Shown: positions 27,030 through 37,081 of the stretch, one piece after another
Layout of the letters: each line of letters opens with the position of its first letter
How positions within the stretch are numbered: the stretch's first letter is position 1
Source of the DNA: Larkinella knui
GTDB lineage: Bacteria > Bacteroidota > Bacteroidia > Cytophagales > Spirosomataceae
Assembly: GCF_003858645.1 (NCBI RefSeq)
Contig: NZ_RQJP01000001.1
Coordinates: 2,017,487-2,081,486 of the forward strand
DNA: 64,000 nt
Direction of reading: 5' to 3'
The notes under the pieces: generated by a model
What the model was told of the DNA's origin: nothing
What the model saw: only the letters and a program-made list of their open reading frames with translations
Database searches by the model: none
Program-made: the position numbers and the translations under genes

Positions 27030-27829
27030 CGTGCAAATTCCAGCCAAACCGGTCCGTGGTCGGAATGGACGGCGTTGGGAAGGTGTCCGGCGGCCACAAT
27101 GCGGTCCTGGCAGCAGTCGCTGACGGAAATGTAGTCGATCCGCCAGCCTTTGTTACTGGTGCGGGCACCGGCGCGGTAACTCCACCAGCTGTATTCGATT
27201 TTGTCGGGATTTTTGTAGCGATACGAGTCGATAAAACCGCTGTCGAACCACCTGGTCAGCCACGCCCGTTCTTCGGGCAAAAAACCCGAGGAGGTTTTGT
27301 TCCGAACCGGATCGTGAATATCGATGGCCGTGTGCGCGATGTTGTAGTCGCCGACGACGATCACATTCGGCCGGGTTTTCCGAAGTTCCTGAACATACGC
27401 GAAAAAATCATCCAGAAACTGCATCTTGACGGTTTGCCGGATTTCGCCGGTGGTGCCCGACGGAAAATAGCAATTCAGCAACGTCAGATCGCCGAAGTCG
27501 GTGCGGAGAATCCGGCCTTCGCAGTCGTAGGCAGGGATTCCGCACCCCATAATGACCTGATCCGGTGGTAGTTTCGAAAACGTCGCCACCCCGCTGTAGC
27601 CTTTTTTCTCGGCGGCATGCCAGTGATACCGGTAGCCCAGGGCCTCGAACGGCAGCAAATCCACCACGTCGTGCGTGGCTTTCACTTCCTGAAAACACAG
27701 GATGTCGAACGGATTTTGCGACAGCCATTCGATCAGCCCTTTGCTGAGGGCCGACCGGATGCCGTTGAGGTTGTAGGTCAGAATTTTAACGGTTTCGCCG
27801 GTTTCTGTCGATGCGTCGAGCGTTGTCAT
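27026..27829 (-). CDS. xth: Exodeoxyribonuclease III
   Basis: A 267-residue AP endonuclease/3'-exonuclease used in base-excision repair. The ATG at 27829 gives a 14-residue lead before VKILTYNLNGIRSAL. The catalytic residues lie in CFQEVKA (metal glutamate), GDYNIAHTAIDIHDP (Asp and Asn), and the final HSDHGPVWLEF (Asp-His). It sits between leuS (27 bases upstream) and pnuC (four-base overlap) in a leftward operon with no shared pathway apparent. Confidence 0.95.
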   Translation of the reverse strand: MTTLDASTETGETVKILTYNLNGIRSALSKGLIEWLSQNPFDILCFQEVKATHDVVDLLPFEALGYRYHWHAAEKKGYSGVATFSKLPPDQVIMGCGIPAYDCEGRILRTDFGDLTLLNCYFPSGTTGEIRQTVKMQFLDDFFAYVQELRKTRPNVIVVGDYNIAHTAIDIHDPVRNKTSSGFLPEERAWLTRWFDSGFIDSYRYKNPDKIEYSWWSYRAGARTSNKGWRIDYISVSDCCQDRIVAAGHLPNAVHSDHGPVWLEFAR

Positions 27830-27855
27830 ATCGGAAACGTTTTCGCTTTTACCCC

Positions 27856-30800
27856 TTAAATCACCACGTTCACAATCCGCTTCGGCACCACCACAATTTT
27901 CTTCGGCGTTTTTCCTTCCAGCCACTTCAAAACCACCTCATTCGCCAGGACTTCTTTTTCAATATCGGACGCGACGGTATCGACCGAAAACACCAGCGTC
28001 GTGCGGACCTTTCCGTTGATTTGCACCGGATATTCGATGGTATCTTCCACCAGATAAGCCGGATTGAAAACCGGGAATTCGGCGTAGCTCAGCGTGCCGG
28101 GTTCGTTGCCCAAAGCCGCCCAGAGTTCTTCCGTGATGTGGGGCGCAAACGGAGCCAGAATGACCACCAGATCCTGCAAAACCGCCTTTTTATTGCACTT
28201 CAATGCCGACAACTCATTGACACACACCATAAAGGCACTCACCGACGTATTGAACGACAAGTGCTCGATATCCTCCGCCACTTTCCGAATGGTTTTGTGC
28301 AACACCTTCAACTCGGCGGGTGTCGGTTTTTCGTCGGTCACCAGCCAGCGGCCGGGGCGGGTTTCGGTCGGTTCTTCGTAAAACAACCGCCAGAACTTTT
28401 TCAAAAACCGGTACACGCCGTCGATGCCGTTCGTATTCCACGGTTTGGCGTCGGTCAGTGGGCCGAGGAACATCTCATAAAGCCGCAAAGTATCAGCGCC
28501 GTAGCGTTCTACAATGGTATCGGGGTTAACGACGTTGAATTTCGATTTCGACATCTTCTCGATTTCAACCCCGCAGATGTAACTGCCATCTGGTTCTGTT
28601 ATAAATTCGACATTCTCTAAGTCAGAGCGTGATTTTTTAAATGCTTGAATATCCAGCACATCGTTGTCAACAATATTAACATCAACGTGTATGGCAGAAG
28701 TAAAAGCAGAGCTAGAAGTATAAAGATTATTCAGCGTACCTGGAGTCTTTTCCACGAAATCACGCTTAATTTCACTTAATCGATTTTCAAAAAAGTCTAA
28801 GTACTGTTGTACCCGATCAGAATCAGCAGAACCGGTGAAGCTTTGGGGTCCACTTGACTTTTCTACGATTTCTTTAATTGTTTTCGACACAAATACTACA
28901 GGTGGAATTTTTGAAGTAGGTTGAAGGCCAGAATCAGCTTTTACCGTTCCACCTACCGTCAAATTCAGCCGGTACACAAAATTCGACCGGCCCAGAATCA
29001 TGCCCTGATTCACCAGTTTCTTAAACGGCTCTTCTTCCGGCACAAAGCCCCGGTCTTTCATGAACTTGTTCCAGAACCGGCTGTACAGCAAGTGACCCGT
29101 TGCATGTTCGGAACCGCCCACGTACAAATCCACATCGCGCCAGTAGGCAATGGCTTTTTGATCGGCAAACTCCTGATCGTTCTGCGGGTCCATATACCGG
29201 TACCAGTACCAGCTCGACCCCGCCCAGCCGGGCATGGTGCTTAATTCGTACTCAAATTCTCCTTTGTATTTCCAGCCTTCGGCGCGCGCCAACGGCGGCT
29301 CACCGGTTTCGGTCGGCAGGTATTTATCGACCGGCGGTAATTGCAGCGGCAAATCCTGTTCATCCAGCAAGTATGGTAGACCATCTTTGAAATAAACCGG
29401 GACGGGTTCGCCCCAATACCGCTGGCGACTGAAAACCGCGTCGCGCATCCGGTAATTGATCTTGGCTTTCCCGATGCCTTGCTCTTCCAGAAACCGGACC
29501 AGCACCGGCAGGGCTTCCTGATACGTCAGTCCGTCGATGATTCCGGAGTTGATATACCGCCCCTCTTTGGTGTTATCCGCCTGTTTATCAATATCTTTCT
29601 GACCATCCAGAATGGGAATGATCGGCAAATCGAAGTGTTTGGCGAAGGCCCAGTCGCGCTGGTCGCCCGAGGGAACAGCCATCACGGCCCCGGTTCCGTA
29701 GCCCGCCAGCACGTAATCGGCCAGAAAGATCGGAACGCGTTCGCCATTGAACGGATTAATGCAGTAGCTGCCCGTAAACACGCCGGAAACGGTTTTGGCA
29801 TCGGCCATCCGGTCGCGCTCGGAACGCATTTTGGCGGCTGTGACGTAGGCATCGACATCCGGTTTTTGCGCCAGCGTGGTCAGTTCGGCAACCAGTTCGT
29901 GTTCCGGTGCCAGCACCATAAACGACACGCCAAAGATCGTATCCAGCCGGGTCGTGAACACTTTGATGTGTTCGACGCGTTGCTCGATCTGGAAACTCAC
30001 CTCGGCCCCCGTCGATTTTCCGATCCAGTTGCGTTGCTGTTCCTTCAGCGACTCCGACCAGTCGACGGTATCCAGACCGCGTAACAAACGATCGGCGTAG
30101 GCGGTAATGCGCATCATCCACTGGCGCATCAATTTCTGCTCCACCGGATAACCGCCCCGCTCCGAAACGCCGTCTTTTACTTCGTCGTTGGCCAACACCG
30201 TCCCCAGGGCCGCACACCAGTTAACGACCGCATCGGCGACATAGGTCAGGCGGTATTTAAGCGTAATTTCGTATTGCTCGCGTTCCGGTTTCGCCTTCCA
30301 CTCGTCGGCGGTAAAACGGGGTGTATCTTCGTCGGAAACCGCCTGAATACCGCTTGTTCCGTTGGTTTCAAATTTAGCGATCAGGGTTTCGATGGGCTCC
30401 GCCTGGTCGGTTTCCTTGTTATACCAACTGCGGAAGAGTTCCATAAAAATCCACTGCGTCCATTTGTAGAATTTAGGATCGGACGTGCGGACTTCGCGGC
30501 TCCAGTCGAAGCTGAAGCCAATATTTTTTAATTGCTCGATGTAGCGGGCAATGTTCTGTTCGGTCGTAATGGCCGGGTGCTGACCGGTTTGAATGGCGTA
30601 TTGCTCGGCGGGCAGTCCGAACGAGTCGAAACCCATCGGGTGCAGCACGTTGAAGCCTTTCAGCCGTTTGTAGCGGGTAACGATATCGGAAGCAATGTAG
30701 CCCAGGGGGTGCCCGACATGCAAACCGGCCCCCGACGGGTACGGAAACATGTCGAGAATATAGTATTTGGGTTTTGACGTGTTGTTTTCAGTGCGAAAGG

Positions 30801-30864
30801 TTTGGTTTTTCTCCCAGAACGCCCGCCAGTTTTCTTCAATTTTCTTGTGGTTGTACTCAGACAT
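27856..30864 (-). CDS. leuS: Leucyl-tRNA synthetase with long insert before KMSKS
   Basis: A 1002-residue class I synthetase that charges tRNA-Leu. The start at the ATG at 30864 ([13 protein letters not shown]) fits the family. HVGH at 49-52 and KMSKSK near 770 form the active site, and the editing domain (about 230-430) is present. At 1002 residues it is some 80 longer than most Bacteroidota enzymes. The extra length lies between [12 protein letters not shown] and EKMSKS, about residues 640-768, where the leucine-specific domain belongs. The DNA of that part is markedly AT-rich. The gene heads the leuS-xth-pnuC-nadR operon. The frame is intact, so the protein is probably functional. Confidence 0.96.
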   Translation of the reverse strand: MSEYNHKKIEENWRAFWEKNQTFRTENNTSKPKYYILDMFPYPSGAGLHVGHPLGYIASDIVTRYKRLKGFNVLHPMGFDSFGLPAEQYAIQTGQHPAITTEQNIARYIEQLKNIGFSFDWSREVRTSDPKFYKWTQWIFMELFRSWYNKETDQAEPIETLIAKFETNGTSGIQAVSDEDTPRFTADEWKAKPEREQYEITLKYRLTYVADAVVNWCAALGTVLANDEVKDGVSERGGYPVEQKLMRQWMMRITAYADRLLRGLDTVDWSESLKEQQRNWIGKSTGAEVSFQIEQRVEHIKVFTTRLDTIFGVSFMVLAPEHELVAELTTLAQKPDVDAYVTAAKMRSERDRMADAKTVSGVFTGSYCINPFNGERVPIFLADYVLAGYGTGAVMAVPSGDQRDWAFAKHFDLPIIPILDGQKDIDKQADNTKEGRYINSGIIDGLTYQEALPVLVRFLEEQGIGKAKINYRMRDAVFSRQRYWGEPVPVYFKDGLPYLLDEQDLPLQLPPVDKYLPTETGEPPLARAEGWKYKGEFEYELSTMPGWAGSSWYWYRYMDPQNDQEFADQKAIAYWRDVDLYVGGSEHATGHLLYSRFWNKFMKDRGFVPEEEPFKKLVNQGMILGRSNFVYRLNLTVGGTVKADSGLQPTSKIPPVVFVSKTIKEIVEKSSGPQSFTGSADSDRVQQYLDFFENRLSEIKRDFVEKTPGTLNNLYTSSSAFTSAIHVDVNIVDNDVLDIQAFKKSRSDLENVEFITEPDGSYICGVEIEKMSKSKFNVVNPDTIVERYGADTLRLYEMFLGPLTDAKPWNTNGIDGVYRFLKKFWRLFYEEPTETRPGRWLVTDEKPTPAELKVLHKTIRKVAEDIEHLSFNTSVSAFMVCVNELSALKCNKKAVLQDLVVILAPFAPHITEELWAALGNEPGTLSYAEFPVFNPAYLVEDTIEYPVQINGKVRTTLVFSVDTVASDIEKEVLANEVVLKWLEGKTPKKIVVVPKRIVNVVI

Positions 30865-31017
30865 TGGATGGTAATTTAAACACATAAAGGATCGGTAACG
30901 GCTGAAAATCCGCGGCATACCAATACCGGCACGAAATTAGCATTTTCGCGCAGGGTTTGGAAATCATTGGAATCCGTTTAACCTTTATTTTTCGAAACGT
31001 GCCTACCGAACTTAATT

Positions 31018-32886
31018 ATGGATGAATCTTCTACCTTGCCTCACCGTGCCTTTTTGTTTTTTTCCAGTTTTCGTTTTCGGTTGAGTTTTACGTTTTACCT
31101 GGTCTTTCTTTTTCTGCTTGCGGCCATTTTGGGGACTTATCTGGCCCAGAATTTTTCCGGGCCGATGATCGGTGGCGAAGACGTTGATCAATACGAATTT
31201 GTCGGGGATTTTTTCTATCGCAATCTGCATTTTACTCCGCTCCCGCAACTCGACCTGAACAACACGGACGTTCTGTATCCATACGGCACCGATCACGCTT
31301 TTATTCCCTGGTCGTGGGAACGGGATTATTTTTACGCCCTTTTTCACGGCTTTTTCGACCATGCGCCCTTACTTCAAATCTACTACGTAATCAGCCTGAT
31401 TATCAGCGCCGTCGGCTCATTTTTACTCCTGCATCGCAGCTACAGTCCGTCGCGCTCCTTCGCAGGGGCCATCATGGTTACGTTCTTTAATTTTTACGCT
31501 ATTTTCAAATACCCGGTTCATTTAGGGTATGCCACCGTTCAGTATACGACCCTATCGCTAATCGTCGATTTTCTGCTGGTTAAACGGTTTGTGCTTTACA
31601 AACCCCTTTCCCTTCGCTTTCTGCTGTTCTGGATGCTGATTCATATGCTGGCTCTGGGGCAAGAACCCGCCTACACCACCGGTTATTCCCTGGCATCGGC
31701 TTTTTTGTCGATCATGTATGTAGGATCGGTTGCCGCTTACCGGGGATATGGGGGAGAATATCCTCAGCTAAAAAACAAGATAGCAGATTGGCTTTCAACA
31801 AATTACCGGGCCACCCCCGGCAGTGTAGCGATACTGCTGGGGCTACTACTGCTTTTCGCTTATCTATACGTCCCCCTGTCGGTCGAAATCTTTCTGACGG
31901 CAACAAAATACAATTTCAAAACCATGCCTCCTCAGCAGGAAATCTGGTCGCATCCCCTGCGGTTGCTGATTCCGCACTTCCCCGGTTTCAATACGTTTGA
32001 TTTCCCCTTTTCGCCCTGGATTAGAAACCTGTATGAAACGTATAGTGGGGGAAGTCCGGGCTGGTTTATTCTGCTGGCAGGAATAACGGGGTTCTGGTAC
32101 GCCCGCAAGCAATACACAATTTTCGTTCCGTTGCTGGTTTTGTTTACGTTATGTTTGTTTTACCATCCAACTCACATTCCAACCCTGAAGCTGTTTCCGT
32201 GGTTTATCTATCACCGCAACGGGGAACGCTCAACCATGATTTACCCGGTTATTTTCGGCCTGATGGCCCTGCACATTCCGTCGCCGTTCCGTTCGGGCCT
32301 TCATTCCTCCCTCCTGGCCGTGCTAGCCCTCCTGGCCGGTATGGAAGCCTTCACCGCCTACCGGATCCGATCGGACAGTACGGTTTTGTCTTTTAAAGTC
32401 GACGATACCTTTTATAACTACATGGATCTGGTCAGGCAGCAACCCGGTGAGGCCGTCCTCGACTGGCCTTTTTGCATTGTCGGCGGAAATGGCACGGGGC
32501 AAAACCAGGGATTATGCCCGTATTATTCCAAAACAGCATCCGTTTCGACCTACCGACGCTATCATGGCAAAAAAACCGTTGGGCATTATTACGGCGGCAG
32601 GCTTCATATTGATCAGATACAGTCTTTTCTAGTCGCTGACTGGGCCCGGGTTCTGCCCGGCAACTGTGAAAACGCGGCCGGCACCGGTTTGTGCAACTGT
32701 CAAAGCGTCGATTGGGCGTACTTGACCAAGCTTTACCGTCGCTACGACTTTGCCGGGATCAACCTGTATCCTGATCTTCTGGAGCCAGCCTGCGTTCAGG
32801 AAGTATATGCGCGTTTTGGCCAGCCCATTGCCGAAACACAGGTGCCAAAGGCGGGTCGGGTACAGTTCATTCCCCGGAAACGATAA
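31018..32886 (+). CDS. Large polytopic membrane protein, GT-C-like
   Basis: A 622-residue protein with about ten membrane segments between residues 20 and 470 and a soluble C-terminal part of about 150 residues. The first loop is long and acidic (MIGGEDVDQYEFVGDFFYRN and LPQLDLNNTDVLYPYGTD), as in the GT-C fold where an acidic motif in the first periplasmic loop does catalysis. A cysteine-containing tail (ENAAGTGLCNCQSVDW) follows. I cannot place it in a named family. A lipid-linked sugar transferase or envelope polymer function is plausible. The gene stands alone and runs into the end of the beta-propeller gene with one base between the stops. Confidence 0.7.
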   Translation: MDESSTLPHRAFLFFSSFRFRLSFTFYLVFLFLLAAILGTYLAQNFSGPMIGGEDVDQYEFVGDFFYRNLHFTPLPQLDLNNTDVLYPYGTDHAFIPWSWERDYFYALFHGFFDHAPLLQIYYVISLIISAVGSFLLLHRSYSPSRSFAGAIMVTFFNFYAIFKYPVHLGYATVQYTTLSLIVDFLLVKRFVLYKPLSLRFLLFWMLIHMLALGQEPAYTTGYSLASAFLSIMYVGSVAAYRGYGGEYPQLKNKIADWLSTNYRATPGSVAILLGLLLLFAYLYVPLSVEIFLTATKYNFKTMPPQQEIWSHPLRLLIPHFPGFNTFDFPFSPWIRNLYETYSGGSPGWFILLAGITGFWYARKQYTIFVPLLVLFTLCLFYHPTHIPTLKLFPWFIYHRNGERSTMIYPVIFGLMALHIPSPFRSGLHSSLLAVLALLAGMEAFTAYRIRSDSTVLSFKVDDTFYNYMDLVRQQPGEAVLDWPFCIVGGNGTGQNQGLCPYYSKTASVSTYRRYHGKKTVGHYYGGRLHIDQIQSFLVADWARVLPGNCENAAGTGLCNCQSVDWAYLTKLYRRYDFAGINLYPDLLEPACVQEVYARFGQPIAETQVPKAGRVQFIPRKR

Positions 32887-32887
32887 C

Positions 32888-34453
32888 CTACATTTTCCGG
32901 TCTTTGATCAGCCGGTTGAGCGTGTAGCAAACCAGGTGGTTCATCAGGTGCTGTTGGGTCGTGGAGCGCAGATTACCCAGTTCGAGTTCGTAGATGTATC
33001 CGGCTTTCAATTCCGCCAGTTTGAGCGTCACCGTTCGGCCATCGGGCGAGAGAACGGCGTTTGTAACCGCCACCGGTTGCACATCAAACTGCTTCGAACC
33101 ATACGCTTCGTGGTATTCGTAATAATACCGTTTGAACTGAAAATTAGTGAGTTGCTTCACCTGATCCGCACTGAGCGGTTGCGTAAAGGTCAGCGCAAAA
33201 CCGGTTGGCGTCAGTTTCATATCGGCCAGATCGAGCGGCACTTTTCCCTTCCAGCGAACGTGCTGAATGCCGCGGTCGCCCGCCCAGCCGTGGTCCGTTT
33301 GACCGATCCACAGGCTTCCGTCGGACGCAAAAGCCAGCCGGTTATTGCCTTTGTGCAAACCGCTTCCGACCAGAAACGGCGCACAGGCCCCCTGAATCTG
33401 CCCATCGACGGTTTCGAGCATCAGCCGCACCAGGTACGGATGGTTCATCTCGCCGACCAGCATTTTTCCCGCAAACGGACCGAATTTTCCACCGGTATTG
33501 TCCAGCACCGGCTGCGTTGGAGAATCCGCAATCCGGCTGTGGGGAAACGCGACACTTTCGACGGTTCTGATGCTGTCCAGCATTTTCACCGGCAATTTTG
33601 ACGGCGTTACGTGCGGAAAACCGTCTTTCCACAACAAACTCGCCGGATGACCATAGTGCTTGCCTTCCTCAACATGGTACAACTTGCTCGTCCCTAACCA
33701 GTCGCCCTGATTATCAGCGGCATACATATTGCCATTGGCGTCAAAACCGATGCTGTTGGGCGACCGAAAACCGCTGGCGTACGGGTGCAGCTTGCCGTCG
33801 GGCGTCAATTTCATGATCCAGCCGCGGTACGGAACCGCCGAATACATGCGCCCCGGTCGGCCAAGCGTGTCCAGTTTGCCGCGAACTTCCGGAAAAATAC
33901 CGGCCCCGTTCGACGCGCAATTCAGCGCGATGTAAAGATTTCCTTTTTTATCTTTAATGGGACCAAAAGCAAATTCGTGGTAATTGCCCGACAGGCCAAA
34001 GTCATCCGTCACCGTCAGGTATTCATCCGCCACGCCATCGCCGTTGGTATCTTTGATGCGGGTCAGTTCGGGCCGTTGCATGACCAGAATCTCGCTGTTG
34101 CTGATCGCCAGAATTCCCAACGGATCATGAATTCCTTCGGCAAAAAGCTTCCAGGTTTTCGTTTTGGGATTGTACAGCATGATCTCCCCCCGGTGAAACC
34201 CGGCGACAATCCGGCCGTCGGGCATGATCGCCAGACCATCGGTTTCCGCCGTCAGCCCTTTGGGCATCCGGATGGTTTCCACTTCGTAATAATCCGTGAT
34301 CGTATCGGCAGGGAAGCTTCTGGATGGGAACGCGGCCGGGGCGACGCTCGCTTGGGCGGATTGAACGGATAAAAACAGATAAAAAAATCCCGTTAAAATC
34401 CGCTTAATCCGTTGTATCCCTGTTCCCATCACTATCGTAGGTATCGTTTTCAT
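32888..34453 (-). CDS. Secreted beta-propeller protein (sugar dehydrogenase-like)
   Basis: A 521-residue exported protein. Residues 1-34 make a signal peptide with two possible early starts; the DNA for residues 9-34 resembles an intergenic repeat. The main part (about 50-400) is a six-bladed propeller of the glucose/sorbosone dehydrogenase (NHL/PQQ-like) type: TIRMPKGLTAETDGLAIMPDG, RIKDTNGDGVADEY with its calcium-type loop, SGFRSPNSIGFDANG, WGDWLGT-like blades and GEMNHPYLVRL. A C-terminal domain (about 415-521) is beta-rich. It has no cytochrome c motif. It follows the copper-protein gene with an ATGA overlap, so the two probably work together in periplasmic oxidation. The substrate is unknown. 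Confidence 0.82.
   Translation of the reverse strand: MKTIPTIVMGTGIQRIKRILTGFFYLFLSVQSAQASVAPAAFPSRSFPADTITDYYEVETIRMPKGLTAETDGLAIMPDGRIVAGFHRGEIMLYNPKTKTWKLFAEGIHDPLGILAISNSEILVMQRPELTRIKDTNGDGVADEYLTVTDDFGLSGNYHEFAFGPIKDKKGNLYIALNCASNGAGIFPEVRGKLDTLGRPGRMYSAVPYRGWIMKLTPDGKLHPYASGFRSPNSIGFDANGNMYAADNQGDWLGTSKLYHVEEGKHYGHPASLLWKDGFPHVTPSKLPVKMLDSIRTVESVAFPHSRIADSPTQPVLDNTGGKFGPFAGKMLVGEMNHPYLVRLMLETVDGQIQGACAPFLVGSGLHKGNNRLAFASDGSLWIGQTDHGWAGDRGIQHVRWKGKVPLDLADMKLTPTGFALTFTQPLSADQVKQLTNFQFKRYYYEYHEAYGSKQFDVQPVAVTNAVLSPDGRTVTLKLAELKAGYIYELELGNLRSTTQQHLMNHLVCYTLNRLIKDRKM
34356..34430. repeat. R4-like repeat remnant inside a gene start
   Basis: This stretch resembles the intergenic inverted repeat at 48287-48377. 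GCGGATTGAACGGAT matches exactly, and the other end matches 28 of 36 bases on my alignment. It encodes residues 9-34 of the beta-propeller protein. Confidence 0.6.
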
Positions 34454-35520
34454 TCCGCGGTCATCGTTATTGTAAATGTTCTGGTTCCCACCGGCAGGCG
34501 CACCATGCCGTCCTGCATTTTGCCCACCGACGGGCGGTATTTCACCCCATCGCCGGATTTGCACCGGAAATAAACCGGTCCTGCCACCGAACCCAGCGTA
34601 AACTGCCGGATCAGGCCCCGGCCCGTCGGCAGCGGTTTGATCATCTCCCGAACTTCGATGCCGTTCACCGTATACCGGAATTCCGGGTAGCGATTGATCA
34701 GTTTGTAGCCTTTGAAATGAACCTCGGGCAAGCGGTCGGCGGTACCAAACCGGATCGGAAAACCGCCCTGATCCCGGAAATAAACATCGCCGATGACGTG
34801 CGTCGGTTTCTTGCCGTTGCCATCCCAGTGATCGGTTTGGTCGATGAAGCCACCCGTCCAGGCATACCGCAACCGACACGCGCCCGCATCCCAGCAATAG
34901 GCCTGCCTGGGCGTCAATCCGACGGCGATGGACGCGGGACCGGAGTCCGGCATGAAGGTGCGGTAAATGGCCGGGTAGGTCAACACATACGGATGATCGG
35001 GCTGGTGACCCGCATGACCGGCCGCATCATCTTTGCGGTTGGCGGCCACGTTCGGATCTTTGTCCAGCGTCGGAACGGAAGCCGGTTTTTTAGTCACGTA
35101 AATAGCCCCGTACATGACAAAACCGTGGCCGGGAAGGGTACAGACATACGCATAAATCCCTTCCTGCGTGAGTAAAAAACTGATTTTGTCGGACTTGCCG
35201 GGTTCAACAACCACCGTATGGGCCACCACATCCGGGGTGCGCGGAACATAATTCAGTTTCACGGCCTGATCGCCCAGTGTCAACGAGGTATTGACGACCC
35301 GCAACCGCGAGTTTGGCAGCGTAACTACCAGATTGTGAGCCATATCATCGTAATTATCCAGCGTCAGATTGACCCGGGTTCCGGGCCTGACCACGAAGCG
35401 CGGGACATCATATTTCAGGCCTTCGATGGCTCGAACGGTTAAGGTTGTATCCTGGGCAAATGCCGGTAGGTTCAGACCGAAAAGGACAACAATAATCCCA
35501 ACGGCTAGTCGATTTTTCAT
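34450..35520 (-). CDS. Plastocyanin/azurin-like copper protein with extra C-terminal domain
   Basis: A 356-residue exported protein. The signal peptide ends in LPAFA at 22. Residues 25-142 form a cupredoxin domain with type 1 copper ligands H62 (DDMAHNLV), C127 (YVCTLPGHG), H132 and M136, so an electron carrier of the auracyanin/azurin type. A His- and Asp-rich linker (DDAAGHAGHQPDH) leads to a beta-rich C-terminal domain of about 180 residues, containing CWDAGACRLRYAWTGGF, which I do not recognise beyond its common pairing with secreted dehydrogenase-like proteins. The stop overlaps the start of the propeller gene (ATGA). Confidence 0.88.
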   Translation of the reverse strand: MKNRLAVGIIVVLFGLNLPAFAQDTTLTVRAIEGLKYDVPRFVVRPGTRVNLTLDNYDDMAHNLVVTLPNSRLRVVNTSLTLGDQAVKLNYVPRTPDVVAHTVVVEPGKSDKISFLLTQEGIYAYVCTLPGHGFVMYGAIYVTKKPASVPTLDKDPNVAANRKDDAAGHAGHQPDHPYVLTYPAIYRTFMPDSGPASIAVGLTPRQAYCWDAGACRLRYAWTGGFIDQTDHWDGNGKKPTHVIGDVYFRDQGGFPIRFGTADRLPEVHFKGYKLINRYPEFRYTVNGIEVREMIKPLPTGRGLIRQFTLGSVAGPVYFRCKSGDGVKYRPSVGKMQDGMVRLPVGTRTFTITMTAE

Positions 35521-35717
35521 GAGGACAAATTATACGCTGAAAAGCAAATTAACGGCTTTTTCTACTATTCCGGGTTATTTCTTACAAAATCGAAGTCGTC
35601 AGAAAATCTGAACAATTTTCGTTTTTCGCATTCGTTTTAGTATAGGTTCAAATTGACTGACTTTACTATCGACCTACCGCTACGTTTTCATTTTCTGCTT
35701 TCTTACCATTTCTTTTC

Positions 35718-36890
35718 ATGCGGTGGTCATCCTTCGCGGCCTTGACGTTCAATGTCGCTCTTTTTTCTCTGCTCATCGGCTGTCAATCCGACCAGGACAT
35801 TGGTCCGGCGGGCGACTGTCTGGTCAAATCGTCGGTCAACAACGGGCAGGCGATTGCGGGTGCTTATATCGTTACCTACAAGCCAACGGAGGGTTTGCCG
35901 GTTGCGCCCAATGCGCGGGTCGGTGCGGCCGTCCAGCAGCTTCTGACGGGTCACGGTTTGACCGATCCAAATGCGCAGGTGCTGTTTTCCGGCGAATCAA
36001 CCGGCTTTCTGGCGCACATCAACGCCAGTGCCGCCGAGCAATTGAAGGCCGATCCTGCGGTCGAGCTGATCGAACCGGATCGGATTATATCCCTTTGCAG
36101 CTGCGTCGATGTGGCCGTTACGTCGACGCTGACCTGGAATGTGAAGCAAACCGGGTACGGGCGTGGCGATCTGAATCCCAATAAAACCGCCTGGATTCTC
36201 GATACCGGCATCGACCTGGATCATCCCGATCTGAACGTCGATGCGGCCCGCAGCAAATCATTTCTGACCGGCAAAACCGCCGATGACGAAAATGGTCACG
36301 GAACCCACATTGCCGGTATTATCGGTGCCAAAAACAATACCATCGGCATCACCGGCGTCGCTTCGGGGGCCACGTTAGTTGGACTTCGGGTGCTCGACAA
36401 TGAGGGTGAAGGCAAACTGTCGGCGCTGGTACAGGCGGTTTCGCACGTTTCTACGAATGGCAAAGCCGGCGATGTCGTCAACATCAGCATCGGGGGCGAG
36501 GGCACCTCAACGACACTCGAGCGAGTCATCAAACAGGCGGCTGATAAGGGAATTCTGTTTGCCATTGCGGCCGGTAACGATGGCGAATCGGCCGAGAAAT
36601 TCGCGCCTGCCAACATCGACCACGCGAATGTTTTTACGGTTTCGGCCATGGACCAAACCGGAAGTTTCGCTTCGTTTTCCAATTTTGGCCCCACGGTCGA
36701 CGTTTGCGCATATGGCGTCCGGATCACATCGACGTATTTAAATGGCAAATACGCGACCTTGTCGGGAACCTCGATGGCCTCTCCGCACGTAGCCGGATTA
36801 TTGCTGATTCGCGGGCGGGCGATTCCCACCAACGGTTTTGTCAGGAATGATCCGGACAATAAACCCGATCCCATTGCCGGTGGCGAGTAA
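35718..36890 (+). CDS. Subtilase (S8) lipoprotein
   Basis: A 390-residue serine protease anchored by lipid: the lipobox is LLIG-C22. An inhibitor_I9-type prodomain (about 45-122: GAYIVTYKPTEGL to AVELIEPDRI) precedes the catalytic domain. The catalytic triad is D162 in AWILDTGIDLDHPD, H194 in NGHGTHIAG and S352 in GTSMASPHVAG, with oxyanion N287 in AAGND. Four cysteines near 34, 127, 129 and 330 may form disulfides. The short tail has no sorting domain. It is monocistronic. Confidence 0.94.
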   Translation: MRWSSFAALTFNVALFSLLIGCQSDQDIGPAGDCLVKSSVNNGQAIAGAYIVTYKPTEGLPVAPNARVGAAVQQLLTGHGLTDPNAQVLFSGESTGFLAHINASAAEQLKADPAVELIEPDRIISLCSCVDVAVTSTLTWNVKQTGYGRGDLNPNKTAWILDTGIDLDHPDLNVDAARSKSFLTGKTADDENGHGTHIAGIIGAKNNTIGITGVASGATLVGLRVLDNEGEGKLSALVQAVSHVSTNGKAGDVVNISIGGEGTSTTLERVIKQAADKGILFAIAAGNDGESAEKFAPANIDHANVFTVSAMDQTGSFASFSNFGPTVDVCAYGVRITSTYLNGKYATLSGTSMASPHVAGLLLIRGRAIPTNGFVRNDPDNKPDPIAGGE

Positions 36891-37021
36891 GGACGCTGAA
36901 ACCGGTACTTCCCCGTAACTTTTAGATAAGGAACTAGTGAAAATAGGTAATAAGAAAAATCATACCTAACGAATCAAATACAGAATAATCGGGTCAATTT
37001 TCTTGCTTTAATACAACACAT

Positions 37022-37081
37022 TGCCCACCTTTGTATTCGAATTCGATCATCCAAGCGGCATTTCCAAATGCCGTTTTTCAT
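37022..37081 (+). promoter_or_regulatory. Promoter and leader hairpin of the sulfur locus
   Basis: CACCTTTG at about 37027-37034 is close to the -7 consensus, with a TTG about 20 bases upstream. The leader then contains the stem CGGCATT/AATGCCG (37056-37073) with a T run. The hairpin could be a terminator of the upstream protease gene or an attenuator of the transporter gene. I see no S-box or other known riboswitch. Confidence 0.4.

Noticed and set aside
34454-34897. N-terminal extension of the beta-propeller gene
   Set aside because: It runs over the azurin-like gene in another frame, with low-quality composition; the ATG at 34453 overlaps the azurin stop as ATGA.
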